A stretch of DNA of 64,000 nt from DATCRE01 sp964235605 (GCA_964235605.1 CAXSCR010000003.1:124001-188000); one strand, 5' to 3'; numbered from the stretch's first letter, positions 34,832 through 44,884 are shown. Numbers and translations: made by a program. Notes: a model not told the origin generated them from the letters alone.

Positions 34832-34972
34832 ATGAAAACATTTTCAAAATATTTCCTTCCGGAAATTTTAAATAACTCAATCAACCGAGATTTGATTCTG
34901 ATTTTTATAATCGGACTCTTCGCTGCCGTAACGTTGGTATCTGCGGCTGTTATCATTCTACATCAATTATAA
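34832..34972 (+). CDS. Small single-pass membrane protein, 46 residues
   Basis: An ATG preceded by an AAGGGG stretch opens a 46-residue frame, MKTFSKYFLPEILNNSINRD followed by one long hydrophobic segment (about residues 21-43) and the end ILHQL. The composition is that of a small inner-membrane protein with a cytoplasmic, weakly basic N-terminus. It lies 91 nt after mobA in the same direction and 20 nt before the end of the convergent moaE. No family was recognised. The clean hydrophobic helix and ribosome-site-like sequence support it, but such a short frame could be chance. Confidence 0.5.
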   Translation: MKTFSKYFLPEILNNSINRDLILIFIIGLFAAVTLVSAAVIILHQL

Positions 34973-34992
34973 TAACTGATTGGTGTGTAAGT

Positions 34993-35403
34993 TCAGTGCG
35001 CTGATATCCACTCTTCACCTTCTTCAAAAACTTCTTTCTTCCAAATAGGGGCTTTTGCTTTAAGTGTATCAATAACAAATTGACACGCTTCAAAGGAGGC
35101 CTTTCTATGTGCTGTGGAAATTGCTACCACTACAGAAACTTCACCGGGCTTTAAATGACCGATACGGTGACATATTGCCCATCCCTTAACCATCCATCGT
35201 TGGAGTGCTTCGTCTACTATTTTTTGAATTTCAGATACGGCCATTGATTCATAGGCCTCATATTCTAGCCTTACAACACCTTTACCCGAAGCGGCAGCAT
35301 TTCTTACCGTACCAATGAATACATTAACAGCTCCGGCTTCAGGGTGGCCGGCTTCTTTGATGACCTGTTGAACGTCAATTGGCTGGGGGGTTATGGTTAT
35401 CAT
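34993..35403 (-). CDS. moaE: Molybdopterin synthase catalytic subunit MoaE
   Basis: The 136-residue large subunit of molybdopterin synthase, which with MoaD adds two sulfurs to cyclic pyranopterin. Family blocks are 'AGAVNVFIGTVRNAA', 'VVRLEYEAYESMA' and 'VVVAISTAHRKASFEACQFVIDTLKAKAPIWKKE', the last with the active-site Lys. The length is typical. It faces mobA and the small membrane gene, ending 20 nt from the latter. MoaD is not in the window. Just upstream of its start codon, at 35406-35499, lies an array of degenerate heptads. Confidence 0.96.
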   Translation of the reverse strand: MITITPQPIDVQQVIKEAGHPEAGAVNVFIGTVRNAAASGKGVVRLEYEAYESMAVSEIQKIVDEALQRWMVKGWAICHRIGHLKPGEVSVVVAISTAHRKASFEACQFVIDTLKAKAPIWKKEVFEEGEEWISAH

Positions 35404-35405
35404 TG

Positions 35406-35499
35406 TTGTTAATTGCTATCCGTTAATTGTTATCCGTTAATTGTTAATGTTAATCGTTAATAATCGTTAATCGTTATCAGTTAATTGTTGTCTGTTAAT
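35406..35499. repeat. Degenerate tandem heptads (nGTTAAT type)
   Basis: About thirteen consecutive 7-mers, for example TTGTTAA, CCGTTAA, CGTTAAT and AGTTAAT, with a single 3-nt slip, fill the first half of the spacer between moaE and dnaA (both minus strand). Most units fit nGTTAAT or nGTTATC. The array starts 2 nt from the moaE start codon, so it covers the expected moaE promoter region. The rest of the spacer to 35612 shows nothing. Confidence 0.75.
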
Positions 35500-35612
35500 G
35501 TGAAAACTTGGTCTGCCTATAGAAATGGTTGGGATAGAGATTAAGTTTTGGGTGATTAGTCTCAAATTGATCTAAAATGAAATGGGGATTGCTACGCTTT
35601 TTTGAAAGAAAA

Positions 35613-37034
35613 TTAAGCAACACGCAGCTTTAATTTCTTTCCTAATTCTTCTACGGAAGCTTTAAAATTAGGATCAGTCTTCATCATGTCTTCAACTGAC
35701 TCGAGTGCGTGGATTACTGTGCTGTGATCACGACCACCAAAATTTCCTCCAATTAACGCAAGGGTAAGTTGGGTGTAACGCTTGCAGAAGTACATTGCTA
35801 CCTGACGTGGAATAACGATTTCACGTTTCTTAACCTTGCCTTTCATGGCTTCGAGGTTAATTTTAAAATACTCTGATACTGTTTTTTGAATAAAATCAAC
35901 GCTTACATCAGACTGAATTTCTTTGATAATATTTTTTAAGACCTCTTTCGCTAACTCCAAATTAATGTCCTTCTTTAATAAAGTAGCATGAAAGATCATG
36001 GAGTTCATTACACCTTCCATGTCACGCAAATTTGTGTCGACGCTGTAAGCAAGATATTCTGATACTTCAGTTGGAATTTCAATACCATCAGCAAGCATCT
36101 TTCTATTAATGATCGCTAATTTAGTTTCGAAGTCAGGTTCTTGTAAATCGGCAGTCAACCCCCATTTAAATCTAGACAGCAATCGTTCTTGGAAGCCTTT
36201 AAGATCGCGAGGAGGACAATCACTGGTCATAATAACTTGTTTGCCAGACTGATGAAGTTGATTGAAGATATGGAAAAACATTTCCTGGGTCTTCTCTCTC
36301 CCAGCAAGAAACTGTACATCATCAAGTATGAGCAGATCTACCTGTAAATAGAAATTTTGAAAATCTTGAAGTCTATGGTTTTGTAACGCATTGAGAAACT
36401 GATTGGTGAAATCATTTTGATCAACATACAAAACTACCTTGCTCGGCATGTTGTTCTTAATCTCATTACCGATGGCTTGAACCAAGTGCGTTTTACCAAC
36501 ACCTACTCCGCCATAAAGCATCAACGGATTAAAAGAAGTAATGCCTGGTTTCTTAGCAACTGCCAATCCGGCTGATCTTGCCAATCGATTGCAATCGCCT
36601 TCTACGAAATTGTCAAATGTATATGTGTTATTTAATCTTGAGTTAACAGTGAGCGGATTTAGCGCTTTAAAAGTAAAGGGTGTGTACTCATCAGAGAAGC
36701 CCCCATTGTTCATGGCGCTGCGCCTTGTGCCACCACCATTCGGATAGTTTACTGCCAATGGCGGATTGCTTGTGTTTCCGCTGTCAACAATAACAGAGTA
36801 CTCAAGTCGACCCGTTGCACCTAAGACAGTATGAATTGCTTTTTTAAGAACAGGTACATAGTTATCTTCTAACCATTCGTAAAAAAATTGAGAAGGCACT
36901 TGAATAGTAAGTACGTCTCCATCAACACGTAAAGGCGATATAGGCCTAAACCACGTATTGAAATTTTCGTCTCCTACGTTTTCACGTATTACTTCGAGAC
37001 AGTCATTCCATACGGTGCCGCAGCTTACTTCCAT
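35613..37034 (-). CDS. dnaA: Chromosomal replication initiator DnaA
   Basis: The 473-residue initiator binds DnaA boxes at oriC and opens the duplex. Domain I is at 1-80, a Gly/Asn-rich linker (domain II) at about 85-125, and the AAA+ domain has Walker A GGVGVGKT at 175-182 and Walker B LLILDDVQ at 234-241. Domain IV ends with the DNA-binding signature GGRDHST at 433-439. It stands alone. A promoter candidate lies 48 nt upstream. I found no TTATCCACA-type boxes in the neighbouring spacers, so there is no evidence that the origin is here. Confidence 0.98.
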   Translation of the reverse strand: MEVSCGTVWNDCLEVIRENVGDENFNTWFRPISPLRVDGDVLTIQVPSQFFYEWLEDNYVPVLKKAIHTVLGATGRLEYSVIVDSGNTSNPPLAVNYPNGGGTRRSAMNNGGFSDEYTPFTFKALNPLTVNSRLNNTYTFDNFVEGDCNRLARSAGLAVAKKPGITSFNPLMLYGGVGVGKTHLVQAIGNEIKNNMPSKVVLYVDQNDFTNQFLNALQNHRLQDFQNFYLQVDLLILDDVQFLAGREKTQEMFFHIFNQLHQSGKQVIMTSDCPPRDLKGFQERLLSRFKWGLTADLQEPDFETKLAIINRKMLADGIEIPTEVSEYLAYSVDTNLRDMEGVMNSMIFHATLLKKDINLELAKEVLKNIIKEIQSDVSVDFIQKTVSEYFKINLEAMKGKVKKREIVIPRQVAMYFCKRYTQLTLALIGGNFGGRDHSTVIHALESVEDMMKTDPNFKASVEELGKKLKLRVA

Positions 37035-37081
37035 GGATTATTACTTATTTTGGATTCGGTTCCTGCTTAGAGGAAGGGGGA

Positions 37082-37113
37082 CAAAGATGTAGAAAAAGAG
37101 TTTAAGAAAACAA
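37082..37113 (-). promoter_or_regulatory. Candidate dnaA promoter
   Basis: On the minus strand a TTG (37113-37111) is followed after 21 nt by CATCTTTG (37089-37082), a 7-of-8 match to TAnnTTTG. Spacing and position, about 48 nt upstream of the ATG, suit the Bacteroidota -33/-7 promoter. Confidence 0.4.
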
Positions 37114-37306
37114 GGGGAAGGGTGCTTGACTTTTTAGAAATATTTGCTTGCTAAATAAAAACCCATCTAAACCACCATTGCGGACTAATAACCAACAAAT
37201 TAAATTTTTTAAAAGTTATGTTCTGTTTTATTTACTTTGGTAGCGGGGCAAATTGGTGAAAAATCTATGCTGTTTACAGATAAAAATTAAATCTTAAAGA
37301 AAAGCA

Positions 37307-38404
37307 ATGACTTTTAACAAACTTTTATCCGAAACATTTCCCAATGCGGACAAAACTAAATGGCAAAAGGCTGCCTTATCGGAAATTCATGGAAACGTGA
37401 TAGAATCTTTACAGTGGGAAACTTCTAACCTAAGATTTGATGCGTATTATGACCAAACAGATCTTTCAAAAATAAAATATCTTAATAATTTTCTTCTACA
37501 AGATAACGCCACAGAATATTCTGGACCAAGATCATGGAGTTCTATCGCTCACGTTCCTTTAAACGAAGATGCTATAGCCAACCAACTTGCACTTGATCAT
37601 TTAAAAAACGGGGCCGATGGCATAGTCTTTAATTTGCCCAATAGAAGTACTGATTTTAACGTATTGTTGGAAAAAATAGAATGGCCTTACTGTACTATAT
37701 TATTTTTGGCACATAACAACTACCCACTTACATCACTTAACCATTATTTTGAGCAAAACTATAAAGACAAAGAATTACCAGGTGCTATCTTTTGGTCGGA
37801 TATAAAATCAATTAATGTTCCGCGTCAAGATATTGGAAAGTTTAAAAAATTAGGTCTCTATATTAACGCCTCGTCACCAGTAGAGGAAATAGCAGAGGCA
37901 TTGACCCGGGCCGTGCAACTTATTGATCAATTTCAAGAAATATCAGGTTATACGCCAGAAAGAATAATAAATAATATTGCCTTTTCTATTCCGATAAGCA
38001 ATACAATGCTCGTTGAAGTAGCCAAATTAAAAGCACTTAGGATACTGTGGTATCAAATAACACAAGCATTTCAGCTCCCCTCCTATCAACCTGATGATTT
38101 ATATATACACACTCGTTCAGAAGTATATGTAAACGAAAAATATCAACCGCATGGTAACATGTTGAGTAACACCATTTCTTCCATGGCTGCTATTGCAGGT
38201 GGATGCAATGCACATACCATTTATGCAGCAAGTGATACAGAAAAATGGATGAACAGAATTGCCATAAATACTTCTACCATACTACGAGATGAAGCACACT
38301 TTGGAAGAGTAGCAGATGTCTTTGCGGGATCTTATACAGTTGACACCTTGGTTGACAAACTATCACATCAAGCATGGGAAAAATTCAAATCCCAAATTAA
38401 ATAA
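37307..38404 (+). CDS. mutA: Methylmalonyl-CoA mutase, small subunit
   Basis: A 365-residue beta-subunit-type protein of B12-dependent methylmalonyl-CoA mutase. It has the TIM-barrel pattern ('LQWETSNLRFDAYYDQTDLSK', 'RSWSSIAHVPLNED', 'GNMLSNTISSMAAIAGGCNAHTIYA') but no C-terminal B12 domain, as in short Bacteroidota forms, so it is expected to be the non-catalytic partner of the large subunit 4 nt downstream. The pair interconverts methylmalonyl-CoA and succinyl-CoA in propionate metabolism. The start is the ATG after AAAGCA. Upstream, TTACTTTG (near 37240) is one mismatch from a -7 box. Confidence 0.9.
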   Translation: MTFNKLLSETFPNADKTKWQKAALSEIHGNVIESLQWETSNLRFDAYYDQTDLSKIKYLNNFLLQDNATEYSGPRSWSSIAHVPLNEDAIANQLALDHLKNGADGIVFNLPNRSTDFNVLLEKIEWPYCTILFLAHNNYPLTSLNHYFEQNYKDKELPGAIFWSDIKSINVPRQDIGKFKKLGLYINASSPVEEIAEALTRAVQLIDQFQEISGYTPERIINNIAFSIPISNTMLVEVAKLKALRILWYQITQAFQLPSYQPDDLYIHTRSEVYVNEKYQPHGNMLSNTISSMAAIAGGCNAHTIYAASDTEKWMNRIAINTSTILRDEAHFGRVADVFAGSYTVDTLVDKLSHQAWEKFKSQIK

Positions 38405-38408
38405 TAGA

Positions 38409-40541
38409 ATGAAACCCGATTTCAAATCTCTTGCCTATAATCATTATCAACCTAAGAACCGGTATGTAAAAGATACACCTGCATGGAAGAAGAGTGCAGA
38501 AACAATAGACATAAAATCAAGTTATACAGAAACCGATATTTTAAAATTTACACATCTTAATTACACCTCTGGCATACCGCCTTATCTGCGTGGACCTTAT
38601 GCCACCATGTATGCTACTAAACCTTGGACCATCAGACAATATGCTGGATTCTCTACAGCGAAAGATTCAAACAATTTTTATCGTAAAAATCTAGCGGCAG
38701 GGCAACGCGGACTTTCAATTGCGTTTGATCTAGCAACACATAGAGGTTATGACTCTGACCATGCACGCGTTACTGGCGATGTTGGCAAAGCCGGAGTTGC
38801 CATTGATTCCGTATTAGATATGAAAATTTTATTTGATCAGATACCACTTGATAAGATGTCTGTATCAATGACTATGAATGGTGCTGTACTGCCAATCATG
38901 GCTTTCTATATTGTAGCAGCAGAAGAGCAAGGCGTACAACCGCAGCAACTAAGTGGAACCATTCAAAATGATATTCTAAAAGAATTCATGGTGCGTAATA
39001 CCTATATCTATCCACCTACACCTTCCATGCGCATTGTTGCCGATATCTTTGAATACACATCGCGCAACATGCCTAAATTTAATTCAATTAGCATAAGCGG
39101 ATATCATATGCATGAAGCTGGCGCACCTGCGCACTTAGAACTTGCCTATACGCTAGCTGATGGACTAGAGTATATACGCACAGGTATAAAAGCAGGTATT
39201 GCTATCGATGACTTTGCACCACGCCTTTCTTTTTTCTGGGGAATAGGAATGAACTTCTTTATGGAAGTGGCAAAGATGCGTGCGGCACGCCTGCTTTGGT
39301 CTAAGATCGTTCAGCAGTTCAATCCAAAAAATAAAAAGTCATTGGCATTACGAACACATTGCCAAACTTCAGGCTGGAGTTTAACGGAACAAGATCCTTT
39401 CAACAATGTTACGCGTACGTGTGTTGAAGCCATGGCTGCTATACTTGGTGGCACACAATCATTGCATACAAACTCACTTGATGAAGCCATTGCCTTACCA
39501 ACTGATTTCTCTGCAAGAATAGCACGAAACACACAACTCTTTATTGAAAAAGAAACGGGTATTACAAAGGTTGTCGATCCGCTTGGTGGCTCATACTATG
39601 TGGAAAGTCTTACCGCAGAGCTGGCCGAAAAAGCATGGGGGCTTATTGAGGAAGTTGAAAAACTTGGTGGTATGACAAAAGCCATTGAAAGTGGAATACC
39701 AAAAATGCGCATTGAGCAAGCAGCTGCTGCCAAGCAAGCACGAATTGAAGCAGGTAAAGACATTATTGTTGGTGTTAACAAATATCAGGTAAGCGAAAAG
39801 CAGCACGATCTTGAAATTCTAGAAGTTGACAATGCTGCTGTGCGATTAGAACAAATTGAAAGACTTACTCAACTAAGAAAAGAACGCAATACAAATGATG
39901 TTGAACGCGCCCTCAATGCTTTAACTGAAGCTGCCAAATCAGGTCAGGGTAATTTACTTGAGCTTGCCATTGATGCTGCACGTAAGCGCGCAACACTTGG
40001 GGAGATTTCAACCGCTTTAGAAAAAATATTCGGGAGATATAAAGCCACCATAAGATCTATTTCTGGTGTATATTCGGGAGAGATGAAAAATCAAAAAGAA
40101 TTTGAGGTAGCAAGAAAACTTGCTGACCATTTCGCAGAACTTGATGGGCGAAGGCCACGCATACTCATAGCCAAGATGGGTCAAGATGGTCATGACCGTG
40201 GCGCTAAAGTAATTGCGACAAGTTTTGCAGACTTGGGTTTTGATGTGGACATCGGTCCGCTGTTTCAAACACCTGAAGAAGTTGCTATGCAAGCTGCTGA
40301 AAATGATGTACACATAATTGGTGCATCAAGTCTTGCTGGAGGTCATAAAACATTGGTTCCTGAACTTATTGCTGCACTTAAAAATATTGGTAGACCAGAC
40401 ATCATGGTGGTTGCAGGTGGCGTCATTCCTCAACAGGATTATGATTTTCTTCATAAAGCTGGCGTTATCTTCATATTTGGGCCTGGAACTGTAATAACAG
40501 AAGCCGCTCAGGTAATTTTAAAAAAGCTATTAGAAGACTAA
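38409..40541 (+). CDS. mutB: Methylmalonyl-CoA mutase, large (catalytic) subunit
   Basis: About 710 residues from the ATG at 38409; the frame is open further upstream, but that part overlaps the small-subunit gene and lacks similarity. The N-terminal TIM barrel carries 'YTSGIPPYLRGPYATMYATKPWTIRQYAG' and 'RGLSIAFDLATHRGYDSDH', the acyl-CoA-binding region. The C-terminal B12 domain holds the base-off motif DGHDRG ('AKMGQDGHDRGAKVIA') followed by 'GASSLAGGHKTLVPEL' and 'VVAGGVIPQQDY'. It forms the active heterodimer with the gene 4 nt upstream and needs adenosylcobalamin. No cobalamin riboswitch was seen upstream of the pair. The MeaB chaperone is not in the window. Confidence 0.95.
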   Translation: MKPDFKSLAYNHYQPKNRYVKDTPAWKKSAETIDIKSSYTETDILKFTHLNYTSGIPPYLRGPYATMYATKPWTIRQYAGFSTAKDSNNFYRKNLAAGQRGLSIAFDLATHRGYDSDHARVTGDVGKAGVAIDSVLDMKILFDQIPLDKMSVSMTMNGAVLPIMAFYIVAAEEQGVQPQQLSGTIQNDILKEFMVRNTYIYPPTPSMRIVADIFEYTSRNMPKFNSISISGYHMHEAGAPAHLELAYTLADGLEYIRTGIKAGIAIDDFAPRLSFFWGIGMNFFMEVAKMRAARLLWSKIVQQFNPKNKKSLALRTHCQTSGWSLTEQDPFNNVTRTCVEAMAAILGGTQSLHTNSLDEAIALPTDFSARIARNTQLFIEKETGITKVVDPLGGSYYVESLTAELAEKAWGLIEEVEKLGGMTKAIESGIPKMRIEQAAAAKQARIEAGKDIIVGVNKYQVSEKQHDLEILEVDNAAVRLEQIERLTQLRKERNTNDVERALNALTEAAKSGQGNLLELAIDAARKRATLGEISTALEKIFGRYKATIRSISGVYSGEMKNQKEFEVARKLADHFAELDGRRPRILIAKMGQDGHDRGAKVIATSFADLGFDVDIGPLFQTPEEVAMQAAENDVHIIGASSLAGGHKTLVPELIAALKNIGRPDIMVVAGGVIPQQDYDFLHKAGVIFIFGPGTVITEAAQVILKKLLED

Positions 40542-40636
40542 GCAACTGTCAATAAAGAATGCAGATCCATCTGTTAAATTAGTACAAAAAATTCCATCAA
40601 ATTCGTTAAATTAGGGACTGGTTCAACTCCCTAACA

Positions 40637-43600
40637 ATGAAAAAAATATTGTTATCTTGCCTGTTCTCTGCCTCTCTTATTTTATTGACATCAGCGGTCT
40701 TTGCGCAGAAGAAATATGACAACACGCTGAAGAAAGCAAATTTCTTATATAGTTCTGGCAATTATAAAAAAGCATCTAAGACTTTACAAAAATTAAAAAA
40801 GTCAGTTACAACCGACCTTGGAGCGCAGAATAATTACATGCCTGCATATTACATTCTGGAAGCAAAAAACAATTTAGCGCTTGGTGTTCTTGTCGGTTTT
40901 GAAAGTACACTTGAAAGTGCATTAGCTGCTAGCTTCAATACATACGGTGAGAGCAACGTTAATCATGCCGTAACTATGATTGACATTGCTGAGGTATATA
41001 ACTTATATGGCAACTTCAGATTAAGTAAAGAGTTTATACAAAAAGCAAGGCTACTACTTGAAAAATCAAATCTACTTACTGACGAGCTGAAAGGTCGCAT
41101 GGCGTTAGCAGAAGCTGAAGCCTTAATCGGTCAAGGTTTTATTAATGATGCGATTGAAATATTAAAAAGTGTTGATTCTTATTTTGCATCACGAGCTATA
41201 GAAAAAGAATCAATTGTAGAAGGAGGATCAATTAAAACTAAGCGCGTTCCTATTGATGAACTCCCCATTCGTTTCGGTAGCTACGCTAAGCTATTAACCC
41301 TTTATGGAAACGCTTACTCTAAGAAAGGAAGAATATCAATTGGCGGCGGTGATACTGAAAATACAGATGCTGCTTTCAAGGCAGAAGAAAATTGGTTAAG
41401 GGGAAAAACAAAATACTTAGGAGAAACGAGCTTGATACCCCTTGAGTTTCGTTATTACTGGGCCATGGCATTGGTCGAAAATGGTAATAAAGAACGCGAG
41501 TCGCAATTACAGTTCGAAAAGATTCTGAACGAGTTAAAAAGAAAGGTAATTCCTACCAGTGCGCTTGCACATGCACTCTATCTAAACTATTTAAAGCAAC
41601 TTCTCGATGAAGATAATGGAACACGTTACAGAAGCACGAAATCAGAATATCATAAAGCCATCAATAAATATTTTCCAAAAACGAGTCTACACCGCCTTAA
41701 CATGCAGGCAGTAGAATTCAATTCCAAACTAAGCAAAGACAAAACAAAAAACCTGGAGCAAGAAGCGCTTAACGTTTTAAAGACTTTACCAAAGACCTAT
41801 AAGACCACACTTCAAATATTAGCATTCCTATACGATGTAGCACTAGCTGAAAAACGCTACGCAAATGCAGAAGGCTACCTCAATCAAATAGTTGAGGCCA
41901 AGAAAGAGCTGTGTGGAGAAACTACTCCTGAGTATCACCTAGCTAAAATTAAGTTGGCCAATTTCTATTTGGATTACACCAACAAGTTTGAGGAAGCCGG
42001 AAAAATATATGATGAGAGTTATTATAAAGTTGTTGCTAATCAAATTGGAGAGCAACATAAAGATTTGATCAATATATTAAATCACATGGCCCAGTATTAT
42101 GAACTGACTGATAAATATGCCCAAGCCTCTAAAATATTAAAAGCTGCTTCAGATGCAGCAATATCAAAATATCAAAATGATGACATCTTGTACGGCATAG
42201 AGCTTAACAACATTGCTAAGCTTCAACTAAAACTAGGCGAATATGAAGAGGCCGAAAAAAATCTTACTAAAGCGCTCTCTGTAATTCGCCTTAAATCAAA
42301 CGACGTGTATCTCGAACAGCAACCGGCATACATTAACACCTTAGAAACACAAGCAAAATTATATGGCATAAAAGGTCTATTCGAAGAGGCTGAAGAAAAT
42401 CTAGACCGCACCAAGAAATTGATATCTAAATCCGCCACCCATGTTGTAATAGACAAGCTTTCTACTGCAAAAGAACTCTCTAGTCTGTTCATTCAACTAG
42501 GCAGGTATGCTGAAACAGATGATTTATTAGATAAGCTATTAATGGATAGCGAAAAGATTTTTGGTAAAAATTCTTTACATCTTATAGAACCGCTAGTCGA
42601 TAAAGGCAAGATATTGTTAGCGAAAGGTGATTATACCGAGGCAGAAAAATTTGCCCTGCGTGCCCATGACATTGCCATAAAAACGTACGGTGAAAATTCA
42701 ACTAAGACTGCTCCGACGCAAAAGCTCCTAAGTGATATTTATTATACACTAGGTGATTATGAAAAGGCTGAAGAAAACATTACCCAAGCCATGTCAAGTC
42801 AAGAAAAAAACTTTGGCAGAAATCATATTGAAGTAGCCAAGTCACTTTCACAATTAGCACTTATAAAATTCTATAAAGGAGATAGCAGAAAAATAGTTGA
42901 AAAATACCTCCTCGAAGCGCGAGACATTATGGCTACCAAGCTAGGAAAAGATAATCCACAGTATGCTGAAATATTAAAGAATGTTGCCGTTCTCTACATT
43001 GCAGAAAAGAATTACGAAATTGCTTTCAGCTCATTAACCGATGCAGAAAATATTTGGCGAACAAAAACTGGAACTAAAAATAACATTAACGCTGCCAGCA
43101 TCTATACCCTTACGGGAGATGTGTACTATCAAATAAAAAATTATAAGAAGGCGGAAGAATTCTACAATAAATCTAAAGACTTATATGAGAAGTTCTTTAG
43201 TGCGACACACCCAGAATATGTAAAAGTACTTTCGAAGCTAAGCAAAGTGTATTACATGGAGAAAGACTACAAGCGTTCGAAACGTATGGTGGAAGAATCG
43301 CTTGAAAATTACGAAAATTTTATCAAGCTATACTTCCCCGCCTTAAGTGAACGGGCAAAGGCAAAGTATTGGAATACGATTAAAGGTGATTTCGAGTTCT
43401 ACAATACACTTGCATTTAGTAACCTTGAAGACTTTAAAGACTTAACAGAAAAAGTTTATAATTATCAATTGCTCACCAAAGCATTACTACTAAGCTCGTC
43501 AATAAAAATAAGAGAGAGAATATTAAATAGCACAGATGAAGATTTGAAAAATCAATATAACGAATGGGTAGTGAAGAAAGAGAAACTCACGTTGGCACTT

Positions 43601-44884
43601 TCTATGAGTGCTGCCCAACTTTTAGAAAATGAAATAAATCCAAATACTTTACTACAAGAAGTAGAAGCAATAGAGAAAGAACTTAGTCAACGTTCAGAAC
43701 TATTCGGACAAGCCTTTGATAATAAACGTATCACTTTCGAAGACGTTAAGAAGTCATTGCTTCCCAATGAAGTTGCTATTGAAATGGTTCGCTACAGACA
43801 CTTTAACCATACCTTTACCGACTCTGTGATCTATGCTGCACTATATGTGCGAAATGAATTTGCGAAACCAAAAGCTATACTTTTAAAAGATGGCCATAAA
43901 ATGGAAACTCGTTTCTTTAAATACTATCGCAACACAATTATGGGGAAAGTACACGATGATATTTCATATGCAGTGTATTGGGAACCTTTGTATAAAGAGA
44001 TTGGGCAGGCAGCAAGTATATATCTGTCAGCTGATGGAATCTATAACCAAATTAACCTTGAGACAATAGCAACACCTGATGGAAAATATGTCATTGACAA
44101 TTCGAACATTGTGTTAGTAAGCAATACCAAAGACATGTATGTGCGAAAAATTAAAACCCGAATAGCGTCAACAGAAAATACGGCCACCATATTTGGCAAT
44201 CCTACATTCTATCTTACAGCTTCAGCAGGCCAGTCTGTTAGTTCACTTCCAGGAACTGAAAAAGAAGTTAATCAGGTACAATTCATGTTGAAACAAAAAG
44301 GCTGGACTACCAATGAATACATGGAGAAGACTGCCACCGAGGAGAGAGTAAAAGAATTAAACAGTCCCAAGATATTTCACATTGCTACGCACGGTTTCTA
44401 TAAACCTACAGAGCAGGTAAGGATGGAGGAAGAATTAGAGGGTAATGAAGCCACACTCACACAGAATCCCCTGATGAGAACAGGTTTACTATTAAAAGGT
44501 GCTGGCGATTTGTTAGATAAAACAAACCATAATTACAACATGGACAACGGCATACTTACAGCCTACGAAGCCATGAGTTTAAATTTAGATAAGACAGATT
44601 TGGTCGTGCTTAGTGCTTGCGAAACGGGTCTCGGTGAACTTCAATCAGGCGAAGGTGTTTATGGCCTTCAACGTGCGTTTCTCGTTGCCGGCGCAAAAGT
44701 GCTTATCATGAGTATGTTTAAAGTTGATGATGACGCGACGCAAAAACTAATGTTGAAGTTCTATCAAAAATGGCTCAACAGCGGCAACATGCGTGTTAGC
44801 TTTATCGATGCTAAAAAAGAATTACGGCTCGAATATCCTGAACCAATTTATTGGGGTGCGTTTATAATGATTGGTTTGGATTAA
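40637..44884 (+). CDS. Secreted TPR-CHAT protease-like protein
   Basis: A 1415-residue protein. Residues 1-24 are a signal peptide (KKILLSCLFSASLILL...AVFAQ). From about 25 to 900 lie many tetratricopeptide repeats, with recurring 'Y..A.....A' helices such as 'LGEYEEAEKNLTKAL', 'LGDYEKAEENITQAM' and 'IKNYKKAEEFYNKSK'. A helical linker (900-1080) leads to a C-terminal CHAT domain, a caspase-like fold, with the dyad His1252 (IATHGF) and Cys1328 (LSACETGLG). Both residues are present, so proteolytic activity is plausible. Unlike cytoplasmic TPR-CHAT effectors it should act in the periplasm or outside. A lipoprotein gene follows by 114 nt. Target and trigger are unknown. Confidence 0.9.
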   Translation: MKKILLSCLFSASLILLTSAVFAQKKYDNTLKKANFLYSSGNYKKASKTLQKLKKSVTTDLGAQNNYMPAYYILEAKNNLALGVLVGFESTLESALAASFNTYGESNVNHAVTMIDIAEVYNLYGNFRLSKEFIQKARLLLEKSNLLTDELKGRMALAEAEALIGQGFINDAIEILKSVDSYFASRAIEKESIVEGGSIKTKRVPIDELPIRFGSYAKLLTLYGNAYSKKGRISIGGGDTENTDAAFKAEENWLRGKTKYLGETSLIPLEFRYYWAMALVENGNKERESQLQFEKILNELKRKVIPTSALAHALYLNYLKQLLDEDNGTRYRSTKSEYHKAINKYFPKTSLHRLNMQAVEFNSKLSKDKTKNLEQEALNVLKTLPKTYKTTLQILAFLYDVALAEKRYANAEGYLNQIVEAKKELCGETTPEYHLAKIKLANFYLDYTNKFEEAGKIYDESYYKVVANQIGEQHKDLINILNHMAQYYELTDKYAQASKILKAASDAAISKYQNDDILYGIELNNIAKLQLKLGEYEEAEKNLTKALSVIRLKSNDVYLEQQPAYINTLETQAKLYGIKGLFEEAEENLDRTKKLISKSATHVVIDKLSTAKELSSLFIQLGRYAETDDLLDKLLMDSEKIFGKNSLHLIEPLVDKGKILLAKGDYTEAEKFALRAHDIAIKTYGENSTKTAPTQKLLSDIYYTLGDYEKAEENITQAMSSQEKNFGRNHIEVAKSLSQLALIKFYKGDSRKIVEKYLLEARDIMATKLGKDNPQYAEILKNVAVLYIAEKNYEIAFSSLTDAENIWRTKTGTKNNINAASIYTLTGDVYYQIKNYKKAEEFYNKSKDLYEKFFSATHPEYVKVLSKLSKVYYMEKDYKRSKRMVEESLENYENFIKLYFPALSERAKAKYWNTIKGDFEFYNTLAFSNLEDFKDLTEKVYNYQLLTKALLLSSSIKIRERILNSTDEDLKNQYNEWVVKKEKLTLALSMSAAQLLENEINPNTLLQEVEAIEKELSQRSELFGQAFDNKRITFEDVKKSLLPNEVAIEMVRYRHFNHTFTDSVIYAALYVRNEFAKPKAILLKDGHKMETRFFKYYRNTIMGKVHDDISYAVYWEPLYKEIGQAASIYLSADGIYNQINLETIATPDGKYVIDNSNIVLVSNTKDMYVRKIKTRIASTENTATIFGNPTFYLTASAGQSVSSLPGTEKEVNQVQFMLKQKGWTTNEYMEKTATEERVKELNSPKIFHIATHGFYKPTEQVRMEEELEGNEATLTQNPLMRTGLLLKGAGDLLDKTNHNYNMDNGILTAYEAMSLNLDKTDLVVLSACETGLGELQSGEGVYGLQRAFLVAGAKVLIMSMFKVDDDATQKLMLKFYQKWLNSGNMRVSFIDAKKELRLEYPEPIYWGAFIMIGLD

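Noticed and set aside
35404..37306. Replication origin next to dnaA
   Set aside because: I looked for TTATCCACA-type boxes and an AT-rich unwinding region in both spacers flanking dnaA. Only the heptad array and no proper DnaA box were found; GC skew could not be computed.
37035..37306. Cobalamin riboswitch ahead of the methylmalonyl-CoA mutase genes
   Set aside because: No B12-box-like sequence or extended conserved stem structure was seen in the 272-bp spacer.
40637..44884. CRISPR-associated TPR-CHAT effector
   Set aside because: The protein has a signal peptide and no cas gene or CRISPR array is in the window, so a cytoplasmic Craspase-like role is not supported.
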